Counted from the first letter of the stretch, positions 22,954 through 36,428 are shown. The stretch: DNA of 64,000 nucleotides from Lyophyllum atratum (GCA_014905825.1 JACGCN010000047.1:248001-312000), one strand, 5' to 3'. A program made the numbers and translations. Notes: generated by a model from the sequence alone, not told the origin.

Positions 22954-25800
22954 TCTTTTTCTGGTCTCTCAAGGGGTCACAGTGTGCTCGCTCGTCGATG
23001 ACTTTTCTGTTCCTTCTTTCATCATCACCCGAGAATCCCAGCCCTGCTGGTAAGATCATTATAATACCCTCCACCTTTTTCATCATACCATACTTTACAG
23101 TTCACTTCATCGGCAGCAGTATCGCCTCCCGTTCTGAGCTCAGTATATCCAGTTCGATTATTATGCTTGACGTCCATAGACATTGACGTTTACGATTTCG
23201 GTTTTATGACTCCATGGTCTTATGCATATGACGCCGCCCAGCGAATGATCAATAACAACCGCATGAGAATATCAGTCCCATACGCTTTTACGCTTGGCGT
23301 TTGTGCTTGTACATATCTTACACTCCCTTGTAGCCACCACCAGTCTTCATACGCCCCTTCCCCTGGTCCTATTACTTTACACAGACGTTTACTTAGACTT
23401 TTCCATATCTTGTATCTATACACGTTTAGATGAATAAAATCCCCCTTCAATTTCGTGTGGTGGCGGAAGGCACCACATAAGCACACTTGGTACGTGGTAG
23501 TACTTCTTCAGGGGTTAATTCTGACTGGCATCATTCGTTGTCAGATGAATGTCACGTCCAATTCCGACAAGGGCCAGGGCCCAGGCTCGCTCAACGGCAT
23601 GCTTGCCAGCAGGGTCGCGCTCTTTATGACATCTCCAAGGAACATGACCAAGTTTGACACACATGTTGGACATCAGGCCTCGCGCCATGATCGGCCCGAT
23701 CAAGTCGATCCATCACTGTGTCGCTGGGGACCATACAAGGCCTGCTGCGTCTCTCCCTGCTTCAGGACATCTGCTGGGATCCCCTTTCCCTTCTCCTCGT
23801 TTCAATATAGGTCTGTCACTGGCAGAGCCATTTTTGCCAGACTGGGTGCCAAGTTTGCTTCGCACTTAAGTTTAATATTGCGTAGGTCCGCGTTGACGTG
23901 GAAGATTCAAAGACGGATGTATTCTTGGCCACTCAAGGCTGTGTACGAGCTTCGAGGAACATTCCACAACTTCCATATACACACCATCTAACAGGCGACC
24001 AGATGACCTCTTATCAATGCTCCCCCCAACGAAGCTTGGTGCGCACAGCCTTCGGAGCCCCCCTTGTGCCATGCACGCATGTTCCAAATTGCATCCCATT
24101 GGAGCTGGGTTCTACACCTTCGATCCATCTAGGTCATTGTGACGTGGTGCCCATAGATTCTTGCCGATTCAGCCAAGGTTCGAGGGAGTGTTTACTCGTG
24201 ATAGGTCTGTGACTATGATATGAATTTCTTGGGCAAAAATTACTGTTGTTGACTTCCCGTCTAGTCGCTGAGCACGCCATCCTCCAGCGCCATAATTTGC
24301 CAAGTGGGCTCAAGCTTAAGTTGCCTGCCTCCTTCTCCGTGCTTAGATCTTCTTGGCGGCGATGTCGCCCCCATATCCCCCAAGGTTCATGGCTTCAATG
24401 ACATCGGTTCATCCTACGTTTCCTTAGCCAAGGATTGCGACTGCGAGCCGTCACCACTATCACTTGCTCCATAGCAGGTCCATGAACTCCACGCAACTTT
24501 GCTCTTCCTGTGGAGCTCAGCTACTCTGTAGCCTTCAGCGTGACGGTCGTTTGAAGCATCCAGACACGCTCATCGTCCGATTTGCAGGCTCAATGCCGCT
24601 GATCCTCATGTTGCATCTGGTCGGACAGTGTCGACCTCTGCTCAAATGTTGGCGTCGATCGATCGACACTGCGGCCTTCACACCAAATGCGGAGCTCTTC
24701 AGCCCAAACTCTTGGCGGGTCTAGGTCATTCATCCATGAGACCATTCCCACCTTCACCTCTTGCGGCTTCAGTCTCGTTGCAACCATAGCAATATTCCTA
24801 TCAAGGCGGGCCAGGCCTTCATGGCAGGTTGCAACGACAATTCGGGGCACTGCGGCACGCCCAAGTTCCATGAAAGTCGAGCAGGACATGGTTTCCGTGC
24901 GATGGACGCACAGCGGACAGACCTACGCCCCGATGGTTTGCGAGATCCTTCAAGGGCCTATAGAGGTCCACTTTGAAGTGGCACATGACACGAAAGCGTT
25001 TTCGGGGCTGTCTTCATTCAGTGTAAATATAGGGAAAGGGGAAAAGAGCGCGTTTCATTCAGGCGCTATGGCCAGCTGTATGTCACAGGAGTCAGAGAGG
25101 GATTATTCTTGCCAATCATGATCAGCACATTCGCGGAGAAAGCAAAAATACTGCTATCCGACATGATACAAACTTTACTGCTTCATGTGAATCGTATCGA
25201 CATGACCAGCCATATGCTAGAGACAAAACTTGGACTTGCTCCATTGCAAGTCTCGCCGAACTCGAGACGACTCGTCCAGAAAACATTAGAACGGCCACAA
25301 ACAACAATGGCAGGGTACTCAGGTTTCCCGGGATCCCTTCCGTATCAGTCGCAAAAACCGTCCTCGTGCAAGATGATCCTCGTCCACTCGAACATTGGTA
25401 TTCAGATATCAATCCTGACCAGCACCCCCACTCAATCTCGGTGGCCAACGATAGGCTGTGAGACCCGTGCCATAGCTAGGTTGACGTGGCGACAGATCTC
25501 ATATCTGCGAGAACTGAGTGGAAGAATACAGGCAGAGCATCCAGGACAAGTTCGGACTACAAGCACCATGCAAGGTTTCTCCAGGAAATGGTCGGCAAAT
25601 TCCAAGATGGCATCTGATGAATCATCATGACGGCCATGATAAGGTTAGGTGGTTGATCCGACGGTACCTCAGGAAGTAGGGACTTTCGAAGGCATAGATT
25701 CTACGTCATCACATGCAGGGCTTTGCTACGTCCTGGGAGTGAAGGCATGTGTGCATACACGTGGAGTTGACATGCACAACTGGCGTAAGTCTAAAGAAGG
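22954..25800. other. Intergenic, 2.8 kb, no gene recognised
   Basis: The 3' flanks of PMC1 and of the permease converge here. Frames such as 23455-23991 plus and 24590-24889 minus show no domain, and no splice chain linking them makes a coherent protein. No terminal repeats were noticed. Confidence 0.45.
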
Positions 25801-28141
25801 TCATGACCTGGCCGTAGATGGCTGTGGGCTTCTCTCAATCACTTCTCCGTGTACATCATGAGTCGCATCCCACTCTGCTAGCTTGGAGTTGGGTACCTTG
25901 ACTAGTTTGTTCGTATGTGCACCGTCATCCAACCTCTCGATCAGCTGGCGGATCGCATAGCCTTTGATTTTAGGCAAGATTTGGATCCAGACGATGTATG
26001 CAAGGCCAGAGATCACAAGGCTGTGGTAGTGACGTGTGAGGTCGGCATCATTAAGGAGGTGCAGGGAAAACGACGTACATTGCGATGCCGACGATGCAGT
26101 ACGTGGCGTAGAAGAAGGTGACGTCACCTGCGTAGATGCCACCCTGAGGGGGGATCCAGGGCAGGACGAGGAGATAGATGTTGACCGCAAGGGCAAATAC
26201 GAGTATTGCGTTCCATGCACGGAACTCTGTGTGAGGTGCGCCGATGCTGGCACGCCGTTTGCGGACAAAGAACAGACCCAGAGTCGTCAAGAAGCTGAAT
26301 ACGTTCGCAGGGTATGACTGAAGGTCAACAACTGCAAATGCACTAATTAAAAGCTGGAGTCGTTTGAGAACAGGGACACTGCTTACTGAAGTTGAATGCA
26401 TCACCGGCGGGAGGGGCAATGATTACGATAACAGTAAGCAGCCACTTAAGGAGATATGGGCCGAATGGTGTGTTGAATGGCTTTGTGGACGCCCAGAATC
26501 GAGGGTATGGCAAAACACCTTGCCTGCCACACTCTCGGATGATCCTGGAGGAGCCGATAATACCAGACAGCAAGTTTCCGAAGCTGCTGACGGCGACAAG
26601 GGCGCTGAGAGCCGTGACAGACTTAGAATTTCCGAACACCGCGATGAAGAAGAGACTGGCAGTGAGTTCTTTGGATGCACGAATATCTTCTTTGGGAACT
26701 GGTGACACGGACTGTCAACTGATGTACGAGGGCTCCTGTCGAGAACTCACTTGCGGCGAAGTATGCGATGTTGGCAAACAAATACAGTAAGAAAACAATT
26801 GTGAGGGACAAGGGAGCATATCGTTTCATGGTCCGGACTGGGTTCTAAGATGTAACATTTGAGCTAAGTACCAGTCAGAAACCACTATTTGCATTCAACT
26901 TACTCGGACTTCGTTCAGCACATTGAAAGCATTCTGTACGCCATGTTCAGCATTGAGGCTGGAAGAATTGATCGAAGCATACCTCGAAACCAGAATAGGC
27001 GAAGTTCACTTTAACGAGGGCAGTGGCGAGACCATTTCCGTTGGAGGTTGTGCCAGCGAAAGAATTTCTGAAGTTAGCTTGTGGGTCTTCCACCCTTGTG
27101 TGGCCACCAAGCACAACTAATCCAGTGATAGCAATGCTGTGGAGCTTCTTCAGCTTGATCATTGAGGATGCATGGGAAACGCACAAGATAAGGGTCACGA
27201 GTTTTACCACACCAATAGCATTAGACAATCGGAGTGACCACTTGGTACTTGCAATGCAGACTGTGATATATTTGTTAGATGGATCCCAGGAGCGTATCAC
27301 TCGCTGTACTCACTGATAACGATGACCGTAAAGGCTCCGACGGCCAGTCCACGAACATTCCACGTGGTCGTTTCTCCTCCGCCAGCGACAAGAAGGTACT
27401 TGGCAAGAACTAAGTTCGCTTGGCTTTAGGAAGATAACAGCGGTGTCTGAATGCTGTTCACTTACCGATGGCGTTACTGCTGCTGAATGATAACAGAACT
27501 GACTGGACGGCGAATGCTGTAGGCAGCAGAAACTTCGGTTTTGGGTAGGCCTGCAGGGTCGTATGAACGCTCCATACAGAGTTCAATGCGTCCAATTTCA
27601 TACCTTCTCGAGGTATGCGACTTCAGCGCCGGAACGTTGAGGGAAATACGACGCATATTCGAGATAAACCGCAAGCGACGCTAGAGTAGCAAAATATTTC
27701 AGCGGTCGGCTCATTGCGACCGCGCTTCAGAGGTCCTTACCTCCCGCAAAAGCATAGCCGATGACCCAGAAAATGAGGCTTAGTCCCACAGAGCCTACGG
27801 CGGTGAGAATTGAACCAGCTAGTAGTCCCTTTGAGCTATTTTGGTCAATTCAGCCAGCTTTTGAAATACTTACGGGTAGAGAATACACCAGTTCCAATCA
27901 TCTTGTTGATATTCTAGAGCATTGAATTAGCACGACGAAGGCAGGCAGGCGTTTAGGGTTTACGCACCAGAAAGACGACCGTAATCGAGTCAACACGATA
28001 ACCAAGTGGGCTGACTTTCTCCACTGGCGCACCGGTCATTACTGCTGCTTCCTCATACGAGGGAAGACTCTCCGTAGAGGGGGTTTCGATGACATACTTC
28101 TCGTCCACGGACTGTTTCTTCTCCGTATCTTTGGAGGACAT
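25801..28141 (-). CDS. MUP1: High-affinity methionine permease (MUP1/LAT family, APC superfamily)
   Basis: Plasma-membrane amino-acid transporter with about 12 membrane helices in roughly ten exons. In order: a hydrophilic N-terminus MSSKDTEKKQSVDEKY, then SPLGYRVDSITVVFLNINKMIGTGVFST (split by an intron) as the first helix with the substrate-binding GTG turn, then LAVYLEYASYFPQRSGAEVAYLE, VKVNFAYSGFENAFNVLNEV, RYAPLSLTIVFLLYLFANIAYF, KSVTALSALVAVSSFGNLLSG, RIIRECGRQGVLPYP and GLAYIVWIQILPKIKGYA. The ATG at 28139-28141 is the first in frame; the open frame runs a few codons further upstream from a GTG. Which amino acid it carries is inferred from the family. The Lys/Glu-rich N-terminus could serve ubiquitin-dependent turnover, as in yeast Mup1. 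Confidence 0.88.
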
Positions 28142-29242
28142 GACTTGCGAAGTGGACACAGGGAAGGGGAGGGACGAGGAGAGGATCCATTAAGAACCTC
28201 CACCCCCGAGTCCTAAAAGGAATAGAAGCTCCAAGTGCTCGTTGAAGGCCCATTGCGCAATTGGTGGACATGATGATTTGAGATTCTTTTTGATGGGGCA
28301 TGGAAGCGTCTGTGGGCTAATCAAGAGTGTGGTAGGCCTTACGAGTACAGGGAGTGGTGGGAGTAGAGATAAGGTCGACATTGTTAACAATTAGGGCGTT
28401 CCAAGGGTCTGACATGGAGAACATTGTCAACTCGCGTTTAGTTGGTAAAGATTACGCTACTTGGACCCCGCGATCTTGGTTGTAGCTAAAAAGCAACGGC
28501 TAGCAGGTACCGTCGTCTAAGGGGATGATGTTGGCAATTTCTAGCAGAAAGCACGAAATCCTGGACCAGGTGTAAATCGAGGGCAACGCGAGATGCCTAC
28601 AAGAAAAACAGCTGATCAGCCGAACACCTTCGAGGGACATCAAACTTTGTCAATAGAACCGAAACTTACTTGGGATTGACGCGAGAAGCGGTTCGTGGTG
28701 CCAGGAGGCGAGGAGGCAGACACATGCACCACAGGCATCTACGACCACCTTAGGGGCTCCCTGAATTCGCCAAGAGCTTAGAGGCCACTCAAGTCCTCCT
28801 GAACAGCTAGTGATCCAAAGGACCGTGTAGTCAGTAGTTCCGGAGACGAGGAGGCCAAGATATGCAACGCCGAATACTCCACTTCAGGTAAGCATCGAAC
28901 GGGCTCCGGAGATCGATGGTGGTAGAAATAGGGATTCATCTAAGTTCTTCCATGCTACCCAGCAAACACGACAAGCATATGCTCAGGCTGTATTCTCGCC
29001 CGAGGCGGCGTATGCTACTCTGATACTTATCATCAACGTAGCAGCGAGTGCGCCAGGTTTGTGCGGAGGTGAAACGTCTCAATACGTCTGAGGTGACAGA
29101 GCCTCAAGCTATGCGTAGACTGAGATACTAGAAGGCAAAGAGGTGAGGACATGGGTGAGGTTCAGGAAACAAAAGTTTGAACTGCCTGCATCGCGGGTGA
29201 TCAACAAATGTATACAATATTACACATTCACGACCAACGACC
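28142..29242. other. Divergent promoter region, no gene recognised
   Basis: 1.1 kb between the permease (minus) and the C3HC zinc-finger gene (plus). No coding signal, repeats or convincing regulatory motif noticed. Confidence 0.4.
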
Positions 29243-31352
29243 ATGAACTCACCGACGACGACCGCGACGACAGCCACTCCCAGTACATCTTCAAACATCC
29301 CAGCAGCCGAAGTGGCATCAGATGCTGCATTGAATTTACGGTCTACCAAAGTATGTCCATTGATAGCGATGTCGACGCGTCGTCTGAGCACCTACCATTG
29401 TAGCGGAAATTGGACGATGCTTTCCAAAGCCTGGACGATGCAGTTGGCCCTTCCGAAGCAGAGGCCCCTCCTTCAAAACGACCGCATACGATACGCTCTT
29501 TATACTCTACTCTCGCGAAATATGGCATAAAAACCAAAGAATCGCGTCCAACGTCAGTCAGACTGCCACATTCACCTATTTCCACTCTCAAAAGCAATCA
29601 TAATCAACAGTCCAACGCCACTAGCAGAGACTCCTCTGACATCCAAGAGTACTCCTCATCTTACGGCCATCTTGTCGCGCGCTGCGACGCGCACTCGAAA
29701 GGCACTCCCTTTCAAATTCTCAGGACCGTCGACAGCAGCGCCAGCACTACCGGCGACTGCAGAATACCGGCCATCCTCTATAACTGCGTTTCTGCTCCGT
29801 CTTTCGACGTTCAAACTTGCGACATACGCGAATAAACCCCCTGCGATTGATGCAGTCGCAGCAGCCAAATGCGGGTGGATCAACGACGGGAAGGACCGAC
29901 TGGTGTGCGGGTTGTGTAAGAGCTCGTGGGTTGTTGGAGGGAGGGATGGTATGAACAGAGACGCAGGTGAGAAGAGATAAACTTTGAAGGAATAACCATG
30001 CTCAAGCTAGACCCACAGCGAACGCACTGGTTGAAAAGCAGCGCATGTCACTTGTCGATATGCACAAGGATGGCTGCCCATGGAAGACAAGACAATGCGA
30101 TCGTATGTTTGCCCAACTCTGTTTTGTCTCCCCTTCTCATGATTTCGTAGCCACTATATATCGTGTACCTTTGCAGTCTCCCGCGATTATGGTCAAAGAT
30201 ATCAAAGCCAATGCAGTAGCATTAGACCCTTTCCTAACAAATATCGAAATCAAGCACCCTCTGGTACGCTATTGTATCTGCGATAATTTCACGTCTAATT
30301 ACAGCAACAGACGTCCACTCAGCTTAGCTCACTAAAATCCACCGTATCCTCACAAGCCCCGCAAACCGACTTAGCCTCCAGCGCTTCTAACAACGTGGAT
30401 GCTGACGCTGACGTCTTCATGGCCGCTCCCCGAGATCCATCTGAGCCTTCCACCACAGCAATACTAACTTCTCTTTTCGGTTGGAGCCTCGCCCCTGTTG
30501 TACCGCAAGAACCAAGTCGCCGGACATCACTCTCCCGAGCTAACTCCCTAGCTCCTTCCACACCACGTACCCCGTCACTCTCTCGGGCATCATCCGTGAG
30601 GCAGATAACTCCTGCACCCTCCGTGCACCAAGGGACGCCCATGACACCTTCTGCGGTTTCGAGCGCCGAGTTTACGTTTCGTACGCCATCCATTATTAGC
30701 TCCAAGCGCGACACGACCCTTCTGCACTGCGCCCTCTGTCAGCGCCGGGTCGGCCTGTGGGCATTTGCACCCCAGGCTGCGATGGAACCGCCGTCCACTC
30801 CTCGGCGTGATTCCGTGGAGACGGATGCCATAAAGGATTCTGCAGCGGATTCTACCTCCACTATTTCCAATGCGTCTGTCCCAGCGACGCCGTTGAGAAA
30901 GGCTCCATCACAAAGACAGTTCGATCTGTTGAAAGAGCATCGTTCGTATTGCCCCTACGTTGTACGCTCTACCGTTGTACCAACTCTCCCCGTGCCTCCG
31001 GGCTCCAACGCTGCCGTCCCCATCAACGCACAGACCAGGCCCAGCTCTGTCTCGCAAGTGAATGGACAGCATGGGAGTCAAGCAGTGGAGGGCTGGCGTG
31101 CGGTGCTGACTGTAGTGCTGAGGTATGGGATGGGACAGCGGCAGCGACTGGGACTTGATTTCGTGCAGAGGCTAAGAGGAGAGACGGAGGGCGACGAACC
31201 CATGGAGGTTGATGGTGTTAAGGCTATGGTGGCTGGCGTCAAAAGTCGCGGGGTACGTGGAGTCAAGACTTGTGTCTCAACTTGCGCATTCACTAACATG
31301 GATTGAGCAGGGTAAAGACTTGCTGCGTTATGTCAAAGGGCTTCTTGGTTGA
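29243..31352 (+). CDS. C3HC zinc-finger protein, NIPA/Rsm1 type
   Basis: Nuclear protein of the ZC3HC1 (NIPA) / fission-yeast Rsm1 family; Rsm1 was named for synthetic interaction with rae1 in mRNA export. Exon 1 is 29243-29350; exon 2 starts at 29404. The N-terminal half carries the split zinc finger CGWINDGKDRLVCGLCKSSW plus VDMHKDGCPWKTRQC (C-x-C-H-C ligands) at about 29870-30100. The C-terminal half carries a second Rsm1 block with LHCALCQRRVGLWAF, a distal HRSYCPYVV, EGWRAVLTVVLRYG and the final GKDLLRYVKGLLG. Between them is a long Ser/Pro/Thr-rich linker. An intron of about 50 nt precedes the last exon (GRG-GKDLL junction). Convergent with the helicase gene, with only about 150 bp between the stops. 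Confidence 0.85.
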
Positions 31353-31501
31353 TATTTCTAGGGCTTTGTGGTTTTAGATGTCTGTATACACGTACTTTTC
31401 AGGGGTTCCCGTAGCGTCTGGACATATGCTAGACAACATAAAATGTATGTACGCAACTCAAGTAATCTGACAAGTCTGCGCCGCTCCTGGTACGATACAC
31501 C

Positions 31502-34061
31502 CTACCTCGCATACACCTCTTTCAGCCTTCCAAGCGCGGTCTGGAAACACTGCAAATCAGTAATGGTACCGAGAGTCCTGAAGCAATACGGACCTCGTAA
31601 TCTTGCACCAATGGCGCAAGCTCCTTGTCTCCTACTCTCAACCGTTTAACTTTGTCCATACGGTCCGCCTCTCGCAGGATCCCCTTGAAATATCGTGCCT
31701 AGACAATGTTTGGTCAGCCATAAGACTAGTTCGTGTGTAACTCAAGCTAACTTCCTGCTCTTCCACCAAAGTCCAAGCATCGCCAGCCCGTCCGGCGCGA
31801 GCCGTCCGTCCCACACGATGGACGTATTTCCGCATATCGACGGGCACGTCGTAGCTCACCACATGCGACACGTGGCTGATATCTATCCCCCGCGAGATGA
31901 GGTCAGAGCAGACTAGTCTATGATCACAAACACATCCTATGAACATCTTTAGAAGGACGCAGGGAAGAATCGACGCACATCTGGATCTCTTGGGCTTTGA
32001 ACCTTTCCAAGATGACCCTGCGCTCGCCGGCAGGGAGGTCACTCGAATATGCACGGACGACGATCTCTTGGACTGCACCAGCCATGGCATGTTGTGCCCT
32101 CGCCTTCTCGAAAAAGTCGAATAAGCGGACAAGCCTGGTCGTGGATTCGGCGGATTTGGTGAAGACAAGAGCGTTGGTGACGTTGTGCGCGTGCACGAGG
32201 TGGAAGAACATTAGTGGTTTTTGCGAGGATTCGCAGATGATCATGTGCTCCTGGCGTGCGGATAAAGGATGAGCGAAATACAATGTGGACGAGGACGGAG
32301 CTTACGGTTAGTGTCGAAGGCATCGAGAACTTCTCCATAACAACATCGAGGACTCCATCCATCTTGCTCTCTTGAACCACGAAGTACTTTGGATCTCGCA
32401 GCTCGAGGGCAGCGATTTTGCCGGGATCGCGGGTCAACGTGGCTGAGAACAGCAGCTTCTGGCAAGACGACATTCTCGATTCCGTGATGAAGGTAGGAAT
32501 GACTGGGTAAGGTAGGGTATGAAGGAATGCAGGTGCCACAGCATCTGGGGTGTGAAGGTGGGATGTTCTGCGTTCTGATATCTGCTGCGGTAGTCTCGGA
32601 GGGGGTCGTGTTGCGGTTAATACTTGCGCCAACCAATCCTGGAATGATTGGGCTAGCAGACGATCAGCTTCATCGATGACCTGCGTATTCGCCGATTAAT
32701 AACGAGTCGCGAAGAAACCGTTGTCACATACGAGAAACCGAAGATGCTGTAGAGAGAAATTGGGTGTTTCGTGTATGTGATCCATTAGTCTTCCTGGCGT
32801 ACAAATTAGGATATCGACTTTGCTTGAGCCTCCCTGCAATCTGGAAAGAAGTATTGAGCTAAGGAACCTGGTGAACACGATAGGTAGTCGGCTCACTGTG
32901 ACGACTTGTCTGCTATCAACTGGGACTGCTCATGAGAGAAGGATTGTTGACCAGTTGCAGTACCTATCTAGGAACAGAATCGCATAAGGCAAACGGAACT
33001 AGAACACGGATAGCGTTCATACCTGGAGGCCCCGTCCTTTTCCAAGGGCTTCGAAAGTTTCCCTGACCTGCGTAACGAGATCCCGGGTGGGAACGACGAT
33101 CAGCGCGCGTAAGCGAGTGACTATCCGTGATGACAAGGTCTGTTCAGAAAGTTAAACAAGGTCCAAAAAAAGTAGGTCGTCCGCTTACCTCGATGATAGG
33201 CAGGACATACGCCAGAGTTTTTCCACTGCCAGTCGGCGCAGAAACGCAGACATCACGGGGAGGTTCATAGGGTTGGTAAAGAGCTCGTTGGAAAGGATCT
33301 CGTGGAAGGAGGAATGGAAGGAGCCGTGTTTGGACTACAATTTAAGGGTTAATCGACAAGGAGGAGGGGAATAGATTGTAATGCTTACCAGCAAATAGCT
33401 CTGTGATACCGAGATCTTTTAACCGCTTTCTAGTCCTTTCACTCAGCATCGTATCCCCGTCGTCATCGCCATCTGGGATAGGTAGCAACGTCGTTGGATC
33501 AACGAGTTCCGCGTCGACCAGGGCCTGGTCCAATCCTTGTAGTGCCAGTACAGATTTTGACGGAGCATCTGGAAGAGCAGGTAGAGGAAATGAGGGAAGA
33601 GTCCCAGGGGGTAGTTGAGGCTCGGATATTTGTTCGGTTGGTGCTTCGAGCTGGGGCGCATTGTCAAGGACCGCCATCTCCACATCCTCGGATTCTTCAG
33701 CGACAGTCTTTCGCCGCTTCTTGGGCCTCTTCGTGGTAGGTTCCTCGTCGTGAAGAATAATCTTCTCGACTGCCGGAATTTCAAGACCCTCGCCCTCCGA
33801 AGCAGGGCTCTCCTCGTCTTCCTCATCGTCTTCATCCTCGACAGACTCGTCGCTAGACTCTACAACATTCCGAGAGATTGCTGCTGTTTTGGGCTTGTGC
33901 TTTCTGCGTTCCTTCTTCCGTCGAAGATATCTTTGCTTCGCCTTAGTCTTCTCCTACACAAAGCTAGGCTGTGAGGATCATGAAAGTGTTCAGAACGCCG
34001 AGTATATCTCGTTACATACTTTTGATTTTGTGGCTGCTGTCTCTGCTGCCATGGTGGCCAT
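31502..34061 (-). CDS. DBP6: DEAD-box ATP-dependent RNA helicase, Dbp6/DDX51 type
   Basis: Nucleolar helicase of early 60S ribosome assembly. Multi-exon gene; the first short exon encodes [14 protein letters not shown] and splices into a Lys/Arg block ([15 protein letters not shown]), then an acidic stretch [17 protein letters not shown]. Helicase motifs in order: [16 protein letters not shown], Ia [14 protein letters not shown], Ib [92 protein letters not shown]. The C-terminus is [17 protein letters not shown] after a last small intron. Two in-frame ATGs (34061 and 34052) are possible; the outer one is used. Motifs all look intact. Divergent from the HSP104 relic, 300 bp apart. Confidence 0.9.
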
Positions 34062-34194
34062 AGAAATCCTGGTTGACGCGCCCTCTGAAGTCTGAATGCG
34101 GTCCCAATGATGAAGAAAATGTAGATCTCGATCGTTTGTTTGGCTTCACCCTCCGACATTAAGATCGCGACTTCCCGATTGAGCAGTGCTTCAT

Positions 34195-34319
34195 GGAAGC
34201 TTCCCACCTGACCACCAACTGGTGGCACCACTGGCAGGCCCTCCACTCGTCGTTTCGTCCCGTTGAGGGGCTGGTCACGAGTCTACCGACAGTGATCCAC
34301 TGGACAGGCTCTTATAAAA
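34195..34319 (+). promoter_or_regulatory. Partial heat-shock element and TATA box
   Basis: GGAAGCTTCC at 34195-34204 supplies a GAA-nn-TTC inverted pair with an extra TTC three bases upstream, close to but not a perfect three-unit heat-shock element. TATAAAA at 34313-34319 lies 44 bp before the ATG of the HSP104-like copy. A six-codon upstream open frame including its stop (34336-34353) sits in between. Confidence 0.4.
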
Positions 34320-34362
34320 GGTCCGCTGTAGCACCATGACCGGTGACCGGTGACCTCTCACC

Positions 34363-36428
34363 ATGGCCAGTAACTACGAGTTTACTGAGAAAGCTCGCCA
34401 AACTCTATCCGATGCCTTTCAGTTAGCCAAAGACTATGCAAATGCACAAGGTCAGTGCCTACTAGTTCCATCCCTGACAGTGTTGCTCATCATCCTGCAG
34501 TGCATCCAGAGCATATCGCCTTCGTTTTCATCAATGGGGGATCGGGCGAAGCCAGCCCTGGCGGTACCCAATACTCAGGAAGCGCTATACCTCTATTCGT
34601 CTCTGTGATCCAGAGGGCTGGTGGCGACCCAGTATGTTATTTGCGGATTTTGCTGCTCCCGTTCATTCCTTACTCTGTCCAAATTAGACGGCAGTGAAAC
34701 TTGCCATACAGGAACTCATCCTCCGACTTCCAACCCAAAGTCCACCTCCTGATGAAGCATCACTCAGCGCCCCTGCACTTAAAGTTCTACGCGAAGCCCA
34801 AAATATACAGAAGGCTATGCACGAGTCTTACATCGCACAAGATCACCTACTTCGTGCACTCGTGAAGGCTCTCTCCATTATTGCAGCCCTGAAAGAGGTT
34901 GAACTCACGGAGGCCGCCCTAAACACCGCCATTGAACAAGTTCGAGGAAACTGCAGAGCCGATTCCAAAACCGCGGGACAAGGGTTCGCGCTCTCTAAAT
35001 ATGCTGTTGACCTCACAGCATTAGCTGAGGAGGGTAAGATAGATCCCGTCATTGGCCGAGACAATGAAATTAGACAAGCTATCCAGATCTTGTGTAGGAG
35101 GTACGCATCATTCCACGACGACTCACGATCCAGCTGAACATAATCTAGGACCAGAAACAATCCTCTGCTCATCGGTGAACCAGGTGTTGGCAAGAAGTCT
35201 ATAGCTGAAGGACTTGCGCAGCGCATCGTCAACCGTGATGTTCCTGCCAGTCTGATTACTCGGCTCTATTCGTTCGACGTGGGTGCGCTGATGGCTGGTG
35301 CCAAGTACAAAGACGAGTATGAGGAGCGTATAAAGTCTGTCCTCAATGAAATCGAGAAAGCGGTCGACGATGGGGGGCCCGGAGTCATTCTCTTCATTGA
35401 TGACATCATGGCAGGCAGGGGCGGAGAAGGTGGTGGAATGGATGCCGCGAACCTGTTCAAGCCTCTTCTTGCCCGCGGCAAACTTCGGTGTATCGGCGCC
35501 ACCACTCTTGCAGAATGTAGGAAATACATCGAGCCCGATGCCGCCTTGGAGCGGATATTTGCTCAGGTCATTGTTAACGAACCGAGCGTACCGGAAGCGA
35601 TCAGTATTCTCCGAGGCATCAGAGAGAAATATGAGGCTCACCATGGGGTTCGGATTCTTGACGGCGCCCTTATATCTGCCGCGACGCTGGCGCATCGTTA
35701 TTTGACGTCCAGGAGACTCCCTGACTCTGCCCTCGATCTCGTTGATGAAGCCTGCGCTAGGTGAGTGAGGTTGTTCTTCCAGATTGTTCTTACAGGAATA
35801 TGATCTGACAATTCCCCCTCTAGCATCCGTGTTACCCGAGAGACAGAACCGGAGGAGATCAACAAGTTGCAGCGTCGTAAGCTCGAACTTGAAGTGGAGA
35901 TCCGTGCTCTAGAAGGAGAAAAGGAGCCAGCGAGCAAGGAGCGTTTACAAACGGCCAGAAAGACGATCTCTGAGGTCGAGGAGCAGCTTCAACCTCTTAG
36001 AGCTGCTTATGAAAACAAAAAGAGACGGAGAGATGAAGTGGATGACCTACGGAAGAGGATGGATGAGCTCAAAGTGAAAGTGGAAGATGCTCAGCGAAGG
36101 TGAGCCAAGCAATCAGAATCAGTCGTACAACTCCAACTAACTGACCATAACCATACGAAGGCGGGACCTCCAAACCGCAGCAGATTTGAGATACTACACA
36201 ATCCCCGACCTTCAGGACCGCCTCAAGCAGCTAGAAGCCAAAAAAGCAGAAGAAGACGCCGCATCTGGTGCTGGGACGGACACAGTCACTCCAGAGCAGA
36301 TCGCTGAGATTGTTGCGCGACGGACATCGATCCCGGTGACTCGGTTGATGTCCACCGAGCGCGAGAAGGGACAGGATAGGATTTTCTCGAGACTCAAGCA
36401 GATGCTATCCAACCAGGCCAGACCGTAG
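34363..36428 (+). pseudogene. Truncated HSP104/ClpB-type disaggregase copy
   Basis: Exons 34363-34450, 34501-34631, 34688-35100, 35149-35760, 35824-36099 and 36161-36428 join in frame into 595 residues. The intact family member is a hexameric disaggregase of about 900 residues with two ATPase domains. Here the Clp N-domain, first ATPase domain and coiled-coil middle domain are present, then the frame ends just after SIPVTRLMSTEREKG, before the second ATPase domain. Key residues are altered: Walker A reads GEPGVGKKS (Thr to Lys); Walker B reads [11 protein letters not shown], lacking the usual Glu and about four residues; the pore-loop block is [11 protein letters not shown] (Gly to Asp); the arginine-finger pair reads ERIFAQ (one Arg lost). 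All introns keep phase. It is probably a decayed duplicate; a short expressed protein is possible. Confidence 0.82.

Noticed and set aside
28142..28159. Upstream extension of the permease (six residues before MSSKDT)
   Set aside because: The frame there begins with GTG, not ATG; the first true ATG is at 28139-28141.
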